Shown here in pieces: positions 6,591 through 13,907 of a DNA stretch of 14,082 nucleotides. The stretch's first letter is position 1, and the number at the start of each line of letters is the position of its first letter. The stretch spans positions 1 through 14,082 of the forward strand of contig JAVBNF010000058.1 of assembly GCA_031551725.1 (NCBI GenBank). Reading direction: 5' to 3'. The position numbers and the translations under genes were made by a program. The notes under the pieces were generated by a model, which saw nothing but the letters and a program-made list of their open reading frames with translations, was not told where the DNA came from and searched no databases. The stretch is from JAVBNF01 sp031551725. GTDB lineage: Bacteria > Bacteroidota > Bacteroidia > Bacteroidales > P3.

Positions 6591-8300
6591 ATGGGAAATT
6601 TTTTCACAGACAATGAGGCTTTGAAATTTCACTTGCAACATCCTACAATGAGCAAATGTGTGAAGTTAAAAGAAAATAATTATGCTGACAAAGGCAAATA
6701 CGATTACGCTCCGGCAGATTTCGAAGATGCTTTGGACAGCTACGAAAAAGTAATGGAAATCATTGGCGAAATTTGTGCCGATGTGATTGCTCCGAATGCA
6801 GAAAGCGTGGATCATGACGGTCCGCAATTGATTAATAATGAAGTTCATTATGCAAAAGGAACGCAACAACACCACGAGACATTGACAAAAGCCGGTGTTT
6901 ATGGTCTTTCGTTGCCTCGCCAATATGGCGGTTTGAATTTCAGCATGGTACCTTATGTGATGGCTGCCGAATTGGTTTCCCGCGGAGATGCCGGTTTTGC
7001 CAACATCTGGGGACTTCAAGATTGCGCAGAAACCATCCATGAGTTTGCTTCTGAAGAGATTAAAAACGAATATTTACCACGTATCAACAAAGGCGAAACC
7101 TGTTCTATGGACTTGACTGAGCCGGATGCTGGATCTGATTTGCAAGCAGTTCAACTCAAGGCTACTTGGGACGAAGCCGGAAAATGCTGGCGTTTGAACG
7201 GCGTTAAACGCTTTATTACCAACGGTGATGCGAATATCAAATTGGTGTTGGCACGCTCGGAAGAAGGAACAAACGACGGCCGCGGTCTCTCCTATTTCGT
7301 TTACGACCGTAAAAATAAAGCAGTTACTGTTCGCCGTATCGAAAATAAAATGGGTATCAAAGGTTCGCCTACTTGCGAATTGGTATTTAACAATGCACCT
7401 GCTCAAATTATTGGCGACCGTAAATTAGGATTGATTAAATACGTAATGTCGTTGATGAACGGCGCTCGTTTGGGCGTTGGTGCTCAATCGGTTGGATTGG
7501 CAGAAGCTGCTTACCGCGAAGCTGTTAAATATGCTGAAGAACGCGAGCAATTTGGCAAAGCAATTATCAAGTTCCCGGCAGTTTACGAACTGCTTACGAA
7601 CATGAAAGTGAAAGTAGATGCTTCCCGTACGATTTTGTATGAAACCGCTCGTATGGTGGACATTTACAAATCATACCAAAATCTTCAAAACGAAGGAAAT
7701 ACTTTGTCGCCGGAAGATCGTACTGATCTCAAATTGCACCAACGTAATGCCGATATGCTCACGCCGATGCTCAAAATGCTTTCGAGCGAATGGGCTAACC
7801 AAGTGTGCTACGATTCGCAACAAGTACATGCCGGAACAGGCTTCATGAAAGATTTCCCAATTGAACGTATGTACCGCGACGCACGTATTTTGACGATTTA
7901 TGAGGGAACTTCTCAATTGCAAGTTGTTGCTGCTATCCGCCACGTTGTGAACGGCAATTATATCAAATTAATCAAAGAAAACTACGAAGCAGTTAATGTT
8001 CATCCGGAACTTGCCTCTTTGGTGGATACTTTGAAACAAATGACGGAGATTTATCAAGCGGCTGTGGCCCTTGTACAAGGAGCCGGCAGCGAAGAAGTGT
8101 TGGATTTCCACGCACGCCGTTTGGTTGAAATGGCAGGCGCGATCGTTATCGGATACCTTTTGGTGCTTGATACCAACCGCGACATGCAGTATAAGAAATC
8201 GGCCGAAATCTTTGTCCGCAACGGTTTTGCCGATGCAAACAGACAGCTTACTTTCATCCAAAACTTCGATCCGAAGTCTTTGGCAGAATACAAATACTAA
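6591..8300 (+). CDS. Acyl-CoA dehydrogenase
   Basis: This FAD enzyme makes the alpha-beta double bond in an acyl-CoA and passes electrons to EtfAB, whose genes lie just upstream. The protein has 569 residues, longer than the 380-residue short-chain enzymes because of an N-terminal extension (about 1-50) and a C-terminal helical domain (about 460-569). The flavin signature MDLTEPDAGSDLQ is at 173-185. The second signature region QVHAGTGFMKDFPIERMYRDARI covers about 411-433 (key residues G415, G417, R426, R429). The likely catalytic base is Glu438 in YEGTSQLQ. AEEREQFGKAI at 315-325 is also typical. The ATG is 27 bases after the acyltransferase stop. The TAA stop is the first triplet of a heptad array. 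Chain-length preference is not evident; similar Bacteroidetes genes are often labelled butyryl-CoA dehydrogenase-like. Confidence 0.93.
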   Translation: MGNFFTDNEALKFHLQHPTMSKCVKLKENNYADKGKYDYAPADFEDALDSYEKVMEIIGEICADVIAPNAESVDHDGPQLINNEVHYAKGTQQHHETLTKAGVYGLSLPRQYGGLNFSMVPYVMAAELVSRGDAGFANIWGLQDCAETIHEFASEEIKNEYLPRINKGETCSMDLTEPDAGSDLQAVQLKATWDEAGKCWRLNGVKRFITNGDANIKLVLARSEEGTNDGRGLSYFVYDRKNKAVTVRRIENKMGIKGSPTCELVFNNAPAQIIGDRKLGLIKYVMSLMNGARLGVGAQSVGLAEAAYREAVKYAEEREQFGKAIIKFPAVYELLTNMKVKVDASRTILYETARMVDIYKSYQNLQNEGNTLSPEDRTDLKLHQRNADMLTPMLKMLSSEWANQVCYDSQQVHAGTGFMKDFPIERMYRDARILTIYEGTSQLQVVAAIRHVVNGNYIKLIKENYEAVNVHPELASLVDTLKQMTEIYQAAVALVQGAGSEEVLDFHARRLVEMAGAIVIGYLLVLDTNRDMQYKKSAEIFVRNGFADANRQLTFIQNFDPKSLAEYKY

Positions 8301-8339
8301 TTGTTAATTATTAATTGTTAATTATAAATTGTTAATGAG
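8298..8339. repeat. Heptad array starting at the acyl-CoA dehydrogenase stop codon
   Basis: Six 7-bp units of the form TAATTRT and close variants run without a gap from the first base of the TAA stop. Each unit has TAA on the top strand, and most have it on the bottom strand too. Confidence 0.88.
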
Positions 8340-8372
8340 CTTCGCCTAAATTATAGAAGTTGATAAAAAGGG

Positions 8373-8411
8373 AAAGTGCCTCCAAAATATTTTATTTAGA
8401 GGCACTTTTTT
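8373..8411 (+). terminator. Rho-independent terminator of the etf operon, possibly bidirectional
   Basis: AAAGTGCCTC (8373-8382) and GAGGCACTTT (8399-8408) form a perfect 10-bp stem with a 16-nt loop, followed by six T in the plus direction. On the minus strand the T-run is broken by CCC, so it would be weaker for feoB, but it is the only hairpin near the feoB end. Confidence 0.85.
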
Positions 8412-8426
8412 CTTGGGCACAGCCCA

Positions 8427-8453
8427 TTAATAATTTATAATTAATAATTTACA
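8427..8453. repeat. Heptad array abutting the feoB stop codon
   Basis: Units TTAATAA, TTTATAA, TTAATAA and TTTACA(T) keep a strict 7-bp period and end exactly where the feoB stop begins. They run in inverse sense to the array at 8298-8339, so the terminator lies between two roughly inverted arrays. Confidence 0.8.
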
Positions 8454-10940
8454 TTAAAACAGCATTCCAATCTGATACACTGCAAACGATACCAACCAAG
8501 CCAAAGCTGTGGTGTAGAACATCACGAACAGCGCCCAGTTCCAGCCGGATTCTTTCTTAATGGCTGCCAATGCTGCTGCACATGGAAAATAAATCAAAAT
8601 GAATAACATCAACCCGTAAGCCACCAATGGATTAAAGACTTTTTCTCCTACATGCGGACCACTTTTATGTAGTTGTTGCTGCAATTTCGACTGCAAGCCT
8701 TCAACGCCTTGAGTTTCTTCATCCGTTTGATACAAAACGCCCATTGTGCTGACTACAATCTCTTTCGCCGCAAGGCCGGTAATGATGCTCACACCAATTT
8801 TCCAGTCGAAGCCCAAAGGCATGATTACCGGTTCAATCCAATGTCCCAAACGACCGATATATGATTGTTCCAAATGTTCGGAAGCTTTCTCATATTCAAT
8901 TGTTTGGATTTGATCTTCACGTTCTGCTTCGTCAGAAATCGTATTTTCAATTTGAACAATTTGTGAATCATAGTCTTGTGTATAATTCACTTCTTTTGGG
9001 AAATAACCCAGCGCCCAAATAGCAATGGAAGCCACTAAAATCAGCGTTCCCATCTTCTTCAAATATTGTACCGCTTTGTCCCACATGTGAATAGTAGTGT
9101 TTTTCAAGGTTGGAATGCGATACGGAGGAAGTTCCATCACAAAAGGTGTATTTTGACCTTTAAAAAGCGTGTTTTTAAAGATTAAAGCCATAATAATGCT
9201 AAGGGCGATTCCGGCCAAATAAACCGAAAATAATACCAATCCTTGATGATGCGGAAAGAATGCCGAAATAATTAAAATATATACCGGTAAACGTGCGCTG
9301 CACGACATAAACGGAATAATGAGCATCGTCAAAAGCCGGTCACGCTTACTTTCGAGCGTACGTGTAGCCATAATTGCCGGCACATTACAGCCGAAACCCA
9401 TCAATAATGGAATAAACGATTTCCCGTGCAACCCGATTTTATGCATAACTCTATCCATAATAAACGCTACGCGAGCCATATAGCCGGTATCCTCCATAAT
9501 GGAGATAAAGAAAAACAAGAATAAAATGTTTGGTAAAAAGACAATAACGCCGCCAACACCGCCGATGATGCCGTCGAGTACCAAATCGTGCACCCAGCCT
9601 TCCGGCAAAATGTTTCCAAGCCAATTTCCAACAAACTCCACTCCCATTTCAATCCATTCCATCGGATATGCGCCCAGGGTAAAGGTTCCTTGAAACATGA
9701 GGTACATGAAAATCAATAAAATCGGGAATCCCAACAGTGGATGTGTAAGAAAAGCATCAATACGATTGGTTTGTTCATGCTTATCGACCTTCGCTTCTTT
9801 GTACGTTTCGCGTAAAGCGCCGTTTACAAAACCGAATTTGGCATTGGAAATAATAGTGCGAACAGGTTCTTTATAAGCATTTTCCAATTGTTCAATCGAT
9901 TCTTTTGCAGCATTATCAATTTCAGTTAAATTGCTTGCTGTTTTTAAAAGTTCATGAACATGCTGATCTTTTTCAAGTAATTTTATTGACAAGTAGCGTC
10001 CGGAAAAACGGTTGCCAATCTCATCATTTTTTAGGATTAAACTACGGATGTACGTAATTTTTTTCTCCAAAACATCTCCATAATTGATGTGTACATGGCG
10101 TGCATCGGGATCTTGATCCTCAAAAACTTCAATGATTTTATCCATCAAAGCCTCCATCCCTACATTTCGGGATGCAATGGTTGGAACAATCGGAATACCA
10201 AGTAGTTTACCAAGTAAAATATGATTTAAAACAGCGCCTGATTTATTGAGTTCGTCGCTCATATTTAAAGCAATCACCACCTTCACATTCATGTCAATGA
10301 GCTGTGTCGTCAAGTAGAGATTGCGTTCCAAGTTAGAAGCATCAATCACATTTACAACCACATCCGGCATTTCTTTCAATAAATGTTGACGGACATAAAG
10401 TTCTTCGGGCGTATATTCGGTAATGGAATAGGTTCCAGGGAGATCAAAAAAATCGAGCGTATAATTATCGTGAGTCACACGGCCGTGCTTGGCATCCACG
10501 GTGACGCCGGCATAATTGCCGACTTTTTCGTGCAAACCCGTAATCTGATTGAACAAAGTTGTTTTTCCGCTGTTGGGATTTCCAACAATAGCGATGTGAA
10601 TACTGTTTTCAAACAAAAGTTTGTGAGCATTTTCTTTTTCAGCATCATGCGGAAGAGTTCCATGATATTCAAAAGCATTGACGTTGGCTGCATCTTCTTC
10701 GCGAACAACTTCAATAAGAGCGGCTTCACTGCGGCGAAGTGCCACATGTGAGCCCAATATTTCATATTCGATCGGATCTTGGAGCGGGGCATTCTTTATG
10801 ATTTTAACCCTTTTGCCCCGCACAAACCCCATTTCTATAATTCTGTTCCGAAAACCTCCCCGACCGTGCACTTTAGTAATTATGCACGATGTGCCGGTAT
10901 CAAGGTCGGCCAACGTTAAAAAGTCTTTATCTTCGTTCAT
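8454..10940 (-). CDS. feoB: Ferrous iron transporter, FeoA-FeoB fusion
   Basis: This is an inner-membrane GTPase-coupled Fe(II) importer. From the ATG at 10940 it has 828 residues: a FeoA (SH3-like) domain at about 7-80 and a G domain from about 114. The G domain has G1 GNPNSGKT (120-127), G2 Thr in GVTVD, G3 DLPG (166-169) and G4 NMSD (226-229). The FeoB membrane core follows, with GFGCNVPA (Cys518) and SCSARLPVY (546-554), the cysteine-containing gate motifs. Fusion of FeoA to FeoB is usual in Bacteroidetes. A longer frame begins at a TTG (10961), but that triplet is part of the -7 box, so the ATG at 10940 is preferred. The gene is convergent with the etf operon and has its own promoter. 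No frameshift or missing core motif was seen. Confidence 0.95.
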   Translation of the reverse strand: MNEDKDFLTLADLDTGTSCIITKVHGRGGFRNRIIEMGFVRGKRVKIIKNAPLQDPIEYEILGSHVALRRSEAALIEVVREEDAANVNAFEYHGTLPHDAEKENAHKLLFENSIHIAIVGNPNSGKTTLFNQITGLHEKVGNYAGVTVDAKHGRVTHDNYTLDFFDLPGTYSITEYTPEELYVRQHLLKEMPDVVVNVIDASNLERNLYLTTQLIDMNVKVVIALNMSDELNKSGAVLNHILLGKLLGIPIVPTIASRNVGMEALMDKIIEVFEDQDPDARHVHINYGDVLEKKITYIRSLILKNDEIGNRFSGRYLSIKLLEKDQHVHELLKTASNLTEIDNAAKESIEQLENAYKEPVRTIISNAKFGFVNGALRETYKEAKVDKHEQTNRIDAFLTHPLLGFPILLIFMYLMFQGTFTLGAYPMEWIEMGVEFVGNWLGNILPEGWVHDLVLDGIIGGVGGVIVFLPNILFLFFFISIMEDTGYMARVAFIMDRVMHKIGLHGKSFIPLLMGFGCNVPAIMATRTLESKRDRLLTMLIIPFMSCSARLPVYILIISAFFPHHQGLVLFSVYLAGIALSIIMALIFKNTLFKGQNTPFVMELPPYRIPTLKNTTIHMWDKAVQYLKKMGTLILVASIAIWALGYFPKEVNYTQDYDSQIVQIENTISDEAEREDQIQTIEYEKASEHLEQSYIGRLGHWIEPVIMPLGFDWKIGVSIITGLAAKEIVVSTMGVLYQTDEETQGVEGLQSKLQQQLHKSGPHVGEKVFNPLVAYGLMLFILIYFPCAAALAAIKKESGWNWALFVMFYTTALAWLVSFAVYQIGMLF

Positions 10941-10958
10941 TTGATTCAAATTAGGTTG

Positions 10959-10989
10959 CAAAATTAATTGAAGTTTAGGAAGTATGCAA
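10959..10989 (-). promoter_or_regulatory. feoB promoter
   Basis: On the minus strand TTG (10989-10987) is followed after 20 nt by TAATTTTG (10966-10959), a complete Bacteroidetes -33/-7 pair. The transcript would start a few bases later, leaving a leader of only 10-15 nt before the ATG at 10940. Confidence 0.6.
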
Positions 10990-11007
10990 TCCCTATTTGT
11001 AGGGATT
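10988..11007. promoter_or_regulatory. Perfect 20-bp dyad at the feoB -33 element, candidate operator
   Basis: AATCCCTA (10988-10995) and TAGGGATT (11000-11007) are a perfect 8-bp inverted repeat with the spacer TTTG. One end overlaps the -33 TTG of feoB, a good place for a repressor. Its sequence does not match the classical Fur box. The three T after it and the lack of a plus-strand gene upstream make a terminator less likely. Confidence 0.45.
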
Positions 11008-11010
11008 TTT

Positions 11011-11031
11011 AGAGTTAAAAGTTAAAAGTAA
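11011..11031. repeat. Short heptad array
   Basis: Three 7-bp units, AGAGTTA, AAAGTTA and AAAGTAA, lie between the feoB dyad and the terminator of the upstream gene. Confidence 0.65.
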
Positions 11032-11068
11032 AAAAAAAGCCTCGTATGTATACAACAAACGAGGCTTT
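11030..11068 (-). terminator. Rho-independent terminator of the secreted unknown gene
   Basis: On the minus strand a perfect 10-bp stem, AAAGCCTCGT/ACGAGGCTTT (arms at 11059-11068 and 11036-11045), is followed by a run of nine T (the last three pair within the stem). It lies 19 bases after the stop at 11087 and separates that gene from feoB. Confidence 0.9.
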
Positions 11069-11086
11069 CAATTTATTTCAATGTAT

Positions 11087-11629
11087 TTATTGATTTTTCA
11101 GTTCTTCGATTTTGGCTTTGGCTTCGCCTAAAGCTTTTTCGATAGATTTTGTTTTCGAGAAAGTAAGGATGTTGCCGGGACCGGTTTCTTGAAGTCTGAA
11201 AAACCAAGTAGCTTGTTTGCCATTCACGCTGTAGCCGAATTCCACACCATCGGACGTAACATATTTGTTTTCCAAATAAAGCGGACGATTGACAACGTCG
11301 TTATTCACCTCATTTTTAAACTTTTCGAGATTAGTAATAATTTTCAGCAAGTCGGAATATGTAATAAATACCGTAATTTTATTGTTCTTTTCCTCATTTG
11401 AAATTTGATAGAAAAACGCATTAACACTATCGTTTTCGCTCATTTTTCGTACACGGCAATCGGCGCCACCCAAATTATCTTCATTTAATTTATAATCCGT
11501 TAACTTGATATTTGTTGAGGTTTTGGAAGTCCAAGCATCCATTTCCGTAAGCTTTTCTGTATTGTTTTGCGCGAAAATAGCAGTTGTTCCGAAAAACACA
11601 CTTATTACAAATATTGATTTTTTAAGCAT
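11087..11629 (-). CDS. Secreted protein of unknown function
   Basis: I do not recognise this 180-residue protein. Residues 1-20 are a clear Sec signal peptide (MLKKSIFVISVFFGTTAIFA, cut before QNN), so it is exported to the periplasm or beyond. The mature part is polar, mixed alpha/beta by appearance, with a single Cys (in ADCRVRK). A lysine/glutamate-rich helix at the C-terminus (about 161-180) may be a coiled coil. It is a single-gene unit: a full promoter lies upstream (11651-11682) and a strong terminator follows. The ATG start fits both the signal peptide and the promoter. No catalytic motif was seen. Confidence 0.75.
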   Translation of the reverse strand: MLKKSIFVISVFFGTTAIFAQNNTEKLTEMDAWTSKTSTNIKLTDYKLNEDNLGGADCRVRKMSENDSVNAFFYQISNEEKNNKITVFITYSDLLKIITNLEKFKNEVNNDVVNRPLYLENKYVTSDGVEFGYSVNGKQATWFFRLQETGPGNILTFSKTKSIEKALGEAKAKIEELKNQ

Positions 11630-11650
11630 GATATTAATGTTTTTGTTCTA

Positions 11651-11682
11651 CAAAGATAGAAATAAAAATTAAAATAGGCAAA
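11651..11682 (-). promoter_or_regulatory. Promoter of the secreted unknown gene
   Basis: On the minus strand TTTG (11682-11679) and TATCTTTG (11658-11651) are separated by 20 nt, a complete match to the Bacteroidetes promoter consensus. The -7 box is 21 bases before the ATG at 11629. Confidence 0.75.
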
Positions 11683-11765
11683 TACAATAAATGATTATTG
11701 AAAGAATCTACAATATTTCTAATTTTGAGGGTAAGGATTAAGGAGAAAGTTATTAATAAAAAAGA

Positions 11766-11906
11766 TTAATTATCTAAGCCTAAGCGAATAAAATTTCCGG
11801 CATCCGAAAATTGAGATTCTGTTTGTTTTCGTAATTGTTGAAGTTTAATGCTTTCGGGCTTGGAGGTAACAGCGGTAAGTTTTTGACGGAAAGTGGATTT
11901 ATTCAT
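11766..11906 (-). CDS. Small ORF of unknown function, 46 residues
   Basis: An ATG at 11906 opens a 46-codon frame with a TAA stop at 11768-11766. It starts 21 bases after the stop of the membrane-anchored gene, in the same direction, so the two may share a transcript. The product is basic at the start (MNKSTFRQKLT) and has a helix-prone middle (IKLQQLRKQTESQF) and a short end, GNFIRLGLDN. No motif was recognised. No Shine-Dalgarno is visible, which is normal here. It could be a real small protein, possibly the remnant of a longer gene, or chance. Confidence 0.4.
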   Translation of the reverse strand: MNKSTFRQKLTAVTSKPESIKLQQLRKQTESQFSDAGNFIRLGLDN

Positions 11907-11927
11907 TGAATTGAAATTTGAATGAGA

Positions 11928-12410
11928 TTATTTTTCTATGAATAACTCCGATTCCATAATTTCTATAAGCCGCTCATATTTATTTTGAGGAATATTCCAA
12001 AAATATGTATTATCAACTTGTAAAGAATCTTTAATATATTGTTCCGTTTCACGCCCAAAATAAAGTCGATCTTGAATCAGAATTGCAGAAAACTCGCTCC
12101 TATGTTCTCCCATCTCTCTTGAAACAGCAAGATTTTTAGGTAAAATAATTTGCTTATTATTATCATCAAAAAAAGAGATGTCTATATTTTTATAGATTCC
12201 ATAATCATATAGCTTTTCTGTAGCTGGGAGTCTATAAAAAATCTTTGCCGTTTTATCTATTAATTCGATTCTTTTGTCTATTAGTAATTTCCTGTCTGAC
12301 GTTTTTACTTGATTTTTTGCCTGCCTATTTGAAATACACAAAGATAAAAGAAGAAATATACCTCCTATAAAGGCTGCTATAATTGATGGGTGCTGTATTT
12401 TTTCTTTCAT
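11928..12410 (-). CDS. Membrane-anchored protein of unknown function
   Basis: This 160-residue protein has one N-terminal membrane span at about residues 9-27 (SIIAAFIGGIFLLLSLCIS), with a short basic N-terminus that suggests the cytoplasmic side. After it comes a charged, largely soluble domain of about 130 residues. That domain starts with a helical KRIELIDKTAKIFYRL segment and contains RLYFGRETEQYIKDSL. I do not recognise the family. It lies upstream of the 46-residue ORF and is A/T-rich compared with the etf genes. Because the start ATG follows an A/T-rich region with no full promoter match, the start is judged only from the membrane segment. It may be part of an accessory region; no mobile-element gene is nearby. 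Confidence 0.65.
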   Translation of the reverse strand: MKEKIQHPSIIAAFIGGIFLLLSLCISNRQAKNQVKTSDRKLLIDKRIELIDKTAKIFYRLPATEKLYDYGIYKNIDISFFDDNNKQIILPKNLAVSREMGEHRSEFSAILIQDRLYFGRETEQYIKDSLQVDNTYFWNIPQNKYERLIEIMESELFIEK

Positions 12411-12461
12411 ATTGCAAAATCTCTTTTTTATTTATTTTTCAATTTTTCTATTCATTTAAAA

Positions 12462-12506
12462 TTATACCACCCAACTTTCAGCCAAAACATCGCTCCGCTT
12501 GGCCAT
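12462..12506 (-). other. GC-richer island with a 14-codon ORF in an AT-rich gap
   Basis: The minus strand reads MAKRSDVLAESWVV and then TAA. The same bases form a small hairpin with GCCAA/TTGGC arms (12481-12485 and 12499-12503). The segment is much richer in G and C than the DNA on both sides. It could be a leader peptide for the gene ending at 11928, a fragment of a lost gene, or a dispersed repeat. Confidence 0.25.
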
Positions 12507-12544
12507 GGGTTTATAAATTTTTTCTTAATTATTTATTAATTCCG

Positions 12545-12552
12545 CAAATATA
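12545..12552 (-). promoter_or_regulatory. Possible -7 box upstream of the membrane-anchored gene
   Basis: On the minus strand TATATTTG fits TAnnTTTG. No TTTG is found at the right distance upstream, and the box is about 135 bases before the ATG at 12410, so this is weak. If real, it would place the 14-codon ORF in the leader. Confidence 0.3.
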
Positions 12553-12597
12553 CAAATAATTCACAACAAATAGTATTCATTTTTTCGAAAATATAAC

Positions 12598-12638
12598 AAA
12601 AAAGGCTACTACCGAAATTATCTCCGATAGCAGCCTTT
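12598..12638 (-). terminator. Rho-independent terminator of the patatin gene
   Basis: On the minus strand AAAGGCTGCTATCG (12638-12625) pairs with CGGTAGTAGCCTTT (12614-12601) over 14 bp with two G-U pairs and a 10-nt loop. A run of six T (12603-12598) begins within the arm. It starts 19 bases after the gene's stop. Confidence 0.88.
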
Positions 12639-12656
12639 ATAGACTACAATAGTTCT

Positions 12657-13703
12657 TTATTTAAGCATCCTCGCCACTTCCTCTTTTCCCCCGTAGCTTT
12701 CCCCCGCCTGTTCTCCCAATCTCTGCATGATCTCGATAGATTCAGGCGTGGCCATGTCAAGATGAATCAGTTCCTGTTCTTCTGCCGACATGGGAAGCGC
12801 CGGAATACGGAAATATTTCACAGGAACCGATAAATGCGCCGCCATCTGCTCAACCAACGCGTCTGTGGATTGACTTTGACTGCTCATCATGATTTCAAAC
12901 AAATCGTCTTTCCAATCTTTTAGAGATTTATCGGTCGGACTACCCGCCGGATAAGTTATCGATTTATCCAAACTGCTAATTGAAAGAATTTCAATAGAAT
13001 CATACGGTTTACCTTCACCAACAAAATATTGAATTGCTTCCATAAGGGCAAATGCAGTTGGATTATCGGCCCATGTTCCCCCATCAATAAACTGTTTGTT
13101 GCCCATGCTTTCAATGGTATGCACCGGTAAAAGCGTGGGCGCGGCAGAAGTAGAAAGTGCGACATCCACGTATGTTACTTCATTGTCCAAATCATGGTCT
13201 GCGCCATAATACCGGAATGTGTATGGAAGTCCGGTTGTTATGCAAAATGAAGGGATGTATAAGAAAGCACGGCTTTCTTTGAGTTTTTTATCTTGAAGAA
13301 GATTCTGCAAGGCTTCTTTCAACGGTTTATCCGAGAACTTTCCTCCACTGACAGCTTGTCTGTAAGCTGCTTTCATACTCGACATGGGTGGAAAAATTTC
13401 TTCCCCTTTTTCGACATAAAGTTTGGATATTTCCTTGGCCGGAATATTTGCCGACAATCCCAATGCAATCAATCCCCCCGTTGAAGTTCCACAAAACATA
13501 TCGAAATGATCGGACATCCGGCAGTTATATTTTTCTTCAAGAACTTCGAGAATCGTCGACGAGTAAAGGCCTTTGATTCCACCGCCGTCAACGGTTAAAA
13601 TTCTGAATACTTTACGAGTTTGAAGTGTATCTTCTGCAAAAACGTACGTGTTCAAAGTAAGGCAACAGAAAACAAATATTCCTAAAATTCTTATTTTTTT
13701 CAT
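12657..13703 (-). CDS. Secreted patatin-like phospholipase
   Basis: Patatin-family proteins are Ser-Asp dyad lipid acyl hydrolases. From the ATG at 13703 the protein has 348 residues. Residues 1-23 form a signal peptide ending VFA|ED. The domain then shows the oxyanion loop DGGGIKG (39-45), the nucleophile motif GTSTGG with Ser74, and the catalytic Asp207 in DGGTWADNP, all intact. STSAAPTLLPV (184-194) is also typical. The domain resembles the CapV-like group of patatins used as CBASS effectors, but the signal peptide and the absence of a cyclase gene argue against that role here. A TTG at 13736 would lengthen the frame, but it lies upstream of the -7 box, so the ATG is preferred. It has its own promoter and terminator. 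Confidence 0.9.
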   Translation of the reverse strand: MKKIRILGIFVFCCLTLNTYVFAEDTLQTRKVFRILTVDGGGIKGLYSSTILEVLEEKYNCRMSDHFDMFCGTSTGGLIALGLSANIPAKEISKLYVEKGEEIFPPMSSMKAAYRQAVSGGKFSDKPLKEALQNLLQDKKLKESRAFLYIPSFCITTGLPYTFRYYGADHDLDNEVTYVDVALSTSAAPTLLPVHTIESMGNKQFIDGGTWADNPTAFALMEAIQYFVGEGKPYDSIEILSISSLDKSITYPAGSPTDKSLKDWKDDLFEIMMSSQSQSTDALVEQMAAHLSVPVKYFRIPALPMSAEEQELIHLDMATPESIEIMQRLGEQAGESYGGKEEVARMLK

Positions 13704-13723
13704 ATCGTTTGATTTTATATTTA

Positions 13724-13753
13724 CAAAGGTACACAAAAATGGAAGTCCATCAA
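13724..13753 (-). promoter_or_regulatory. Promoter of the patatin gene
   Basis: On the minus strand TACCTTTG (13731-13724) matches the -7 consensus, with TTG (13753-13751) 19 nt upstream. The -7 box is 20 bases before the ATG at 13703 and decides against the TTG start at 13736. Confidence 0.65.
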
Positions 13754-13754
13754 C

Positions 13755-13779
13755 AAAAAAAGCACCTCAAGGGTGCTTT
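13755..13779 (-). terminator. Rho-independent terminator after tRNA-Ile
   Basis: On the minus strand an 8-bp stem, AAAGCACC/GGTGCTTT (arms 13772-13779 and 13759-13766), has a 5-nt loop and is followed by seven T, three of them within the arm. It is 50 bases after the tRNA 3' end and just before the patatin promoter. Confidence 0.87.
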
Positions 13780-13828
13780 CAATTTGAAATTAGGTTCTCA
13801 ATATCCGTTTTTAAGTCGATTGAGGAAG

Positions 13829-13903
13829 TAGTCCCGTGCAGATTTGAACTGCAGACCCCTACATTATCAGTGTAGTGCTCTAACCAAACTGAGCTACGGG
13901 ACT
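13829..13903 (-). tRNA. tRNA-Ile (anticodon GAT)
   Basis: The minus strand folds into a full cloverleaf of 75 nt. The acceptor arm is AGTCCCG/CGGGACT, the D arm has GCTC/GAGC, and the anticodon arm is CTACA/TGTAG with the loop CTGATAA (GAT at the middle). The T arm is TGCAG/CTGCA with the loop TTCAAAT. The discriminator base is A, as expected for isoleucine tRNAs. The 3' CCA is not encoded (CTT follows), so it must be added after transcription. No TAnnTTTG box was seen directly upstream. Confidence 0.96.
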
Positions 13904-13907
13904 GTTT

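Noticed and set aside
10941..10961. TTG start at 10961 for feoB
   Set aside because: The TTG is the end of the -7 box TAATTTTG, so it would not be in the transcript; the ATG at 10940 fits the short leader and the FeoA domain start.
10988..11010. AATCCCTA dyad as a rho-independent terminator
   Set aside because: No plus-strand gene ends there, the T-run is short, and the minus-strand gene upstream already has a strong terminator at 11030-11068.
11087..12410. Toxin-antitoxin pair made of the unknown genes
   Set aside because: No toxin or antitoxin motif was seen, and the membrane anchor and signal peptide do not suggest it; only the gene spacing would support it.
12657..13703. CBASS anti-phage system centred on the patatin
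   Set aside because: No CD-NTase or accessory gene is in the window, and the protein carries a signal peptide.
13704..13736. TTG start at 13736 for the patatin gene
   Set aside because: It is upstream of the -7 box at 13724-13731 and would put polar residues before the signal peptide.
13829..13902. tRNA acceptor stem read from 13902 (GTCCCGT pairing)
   Set aside because: That register puts T at the discriminator and shifts U8/A9; starting at 13903 gives normal arms and discriminator A.
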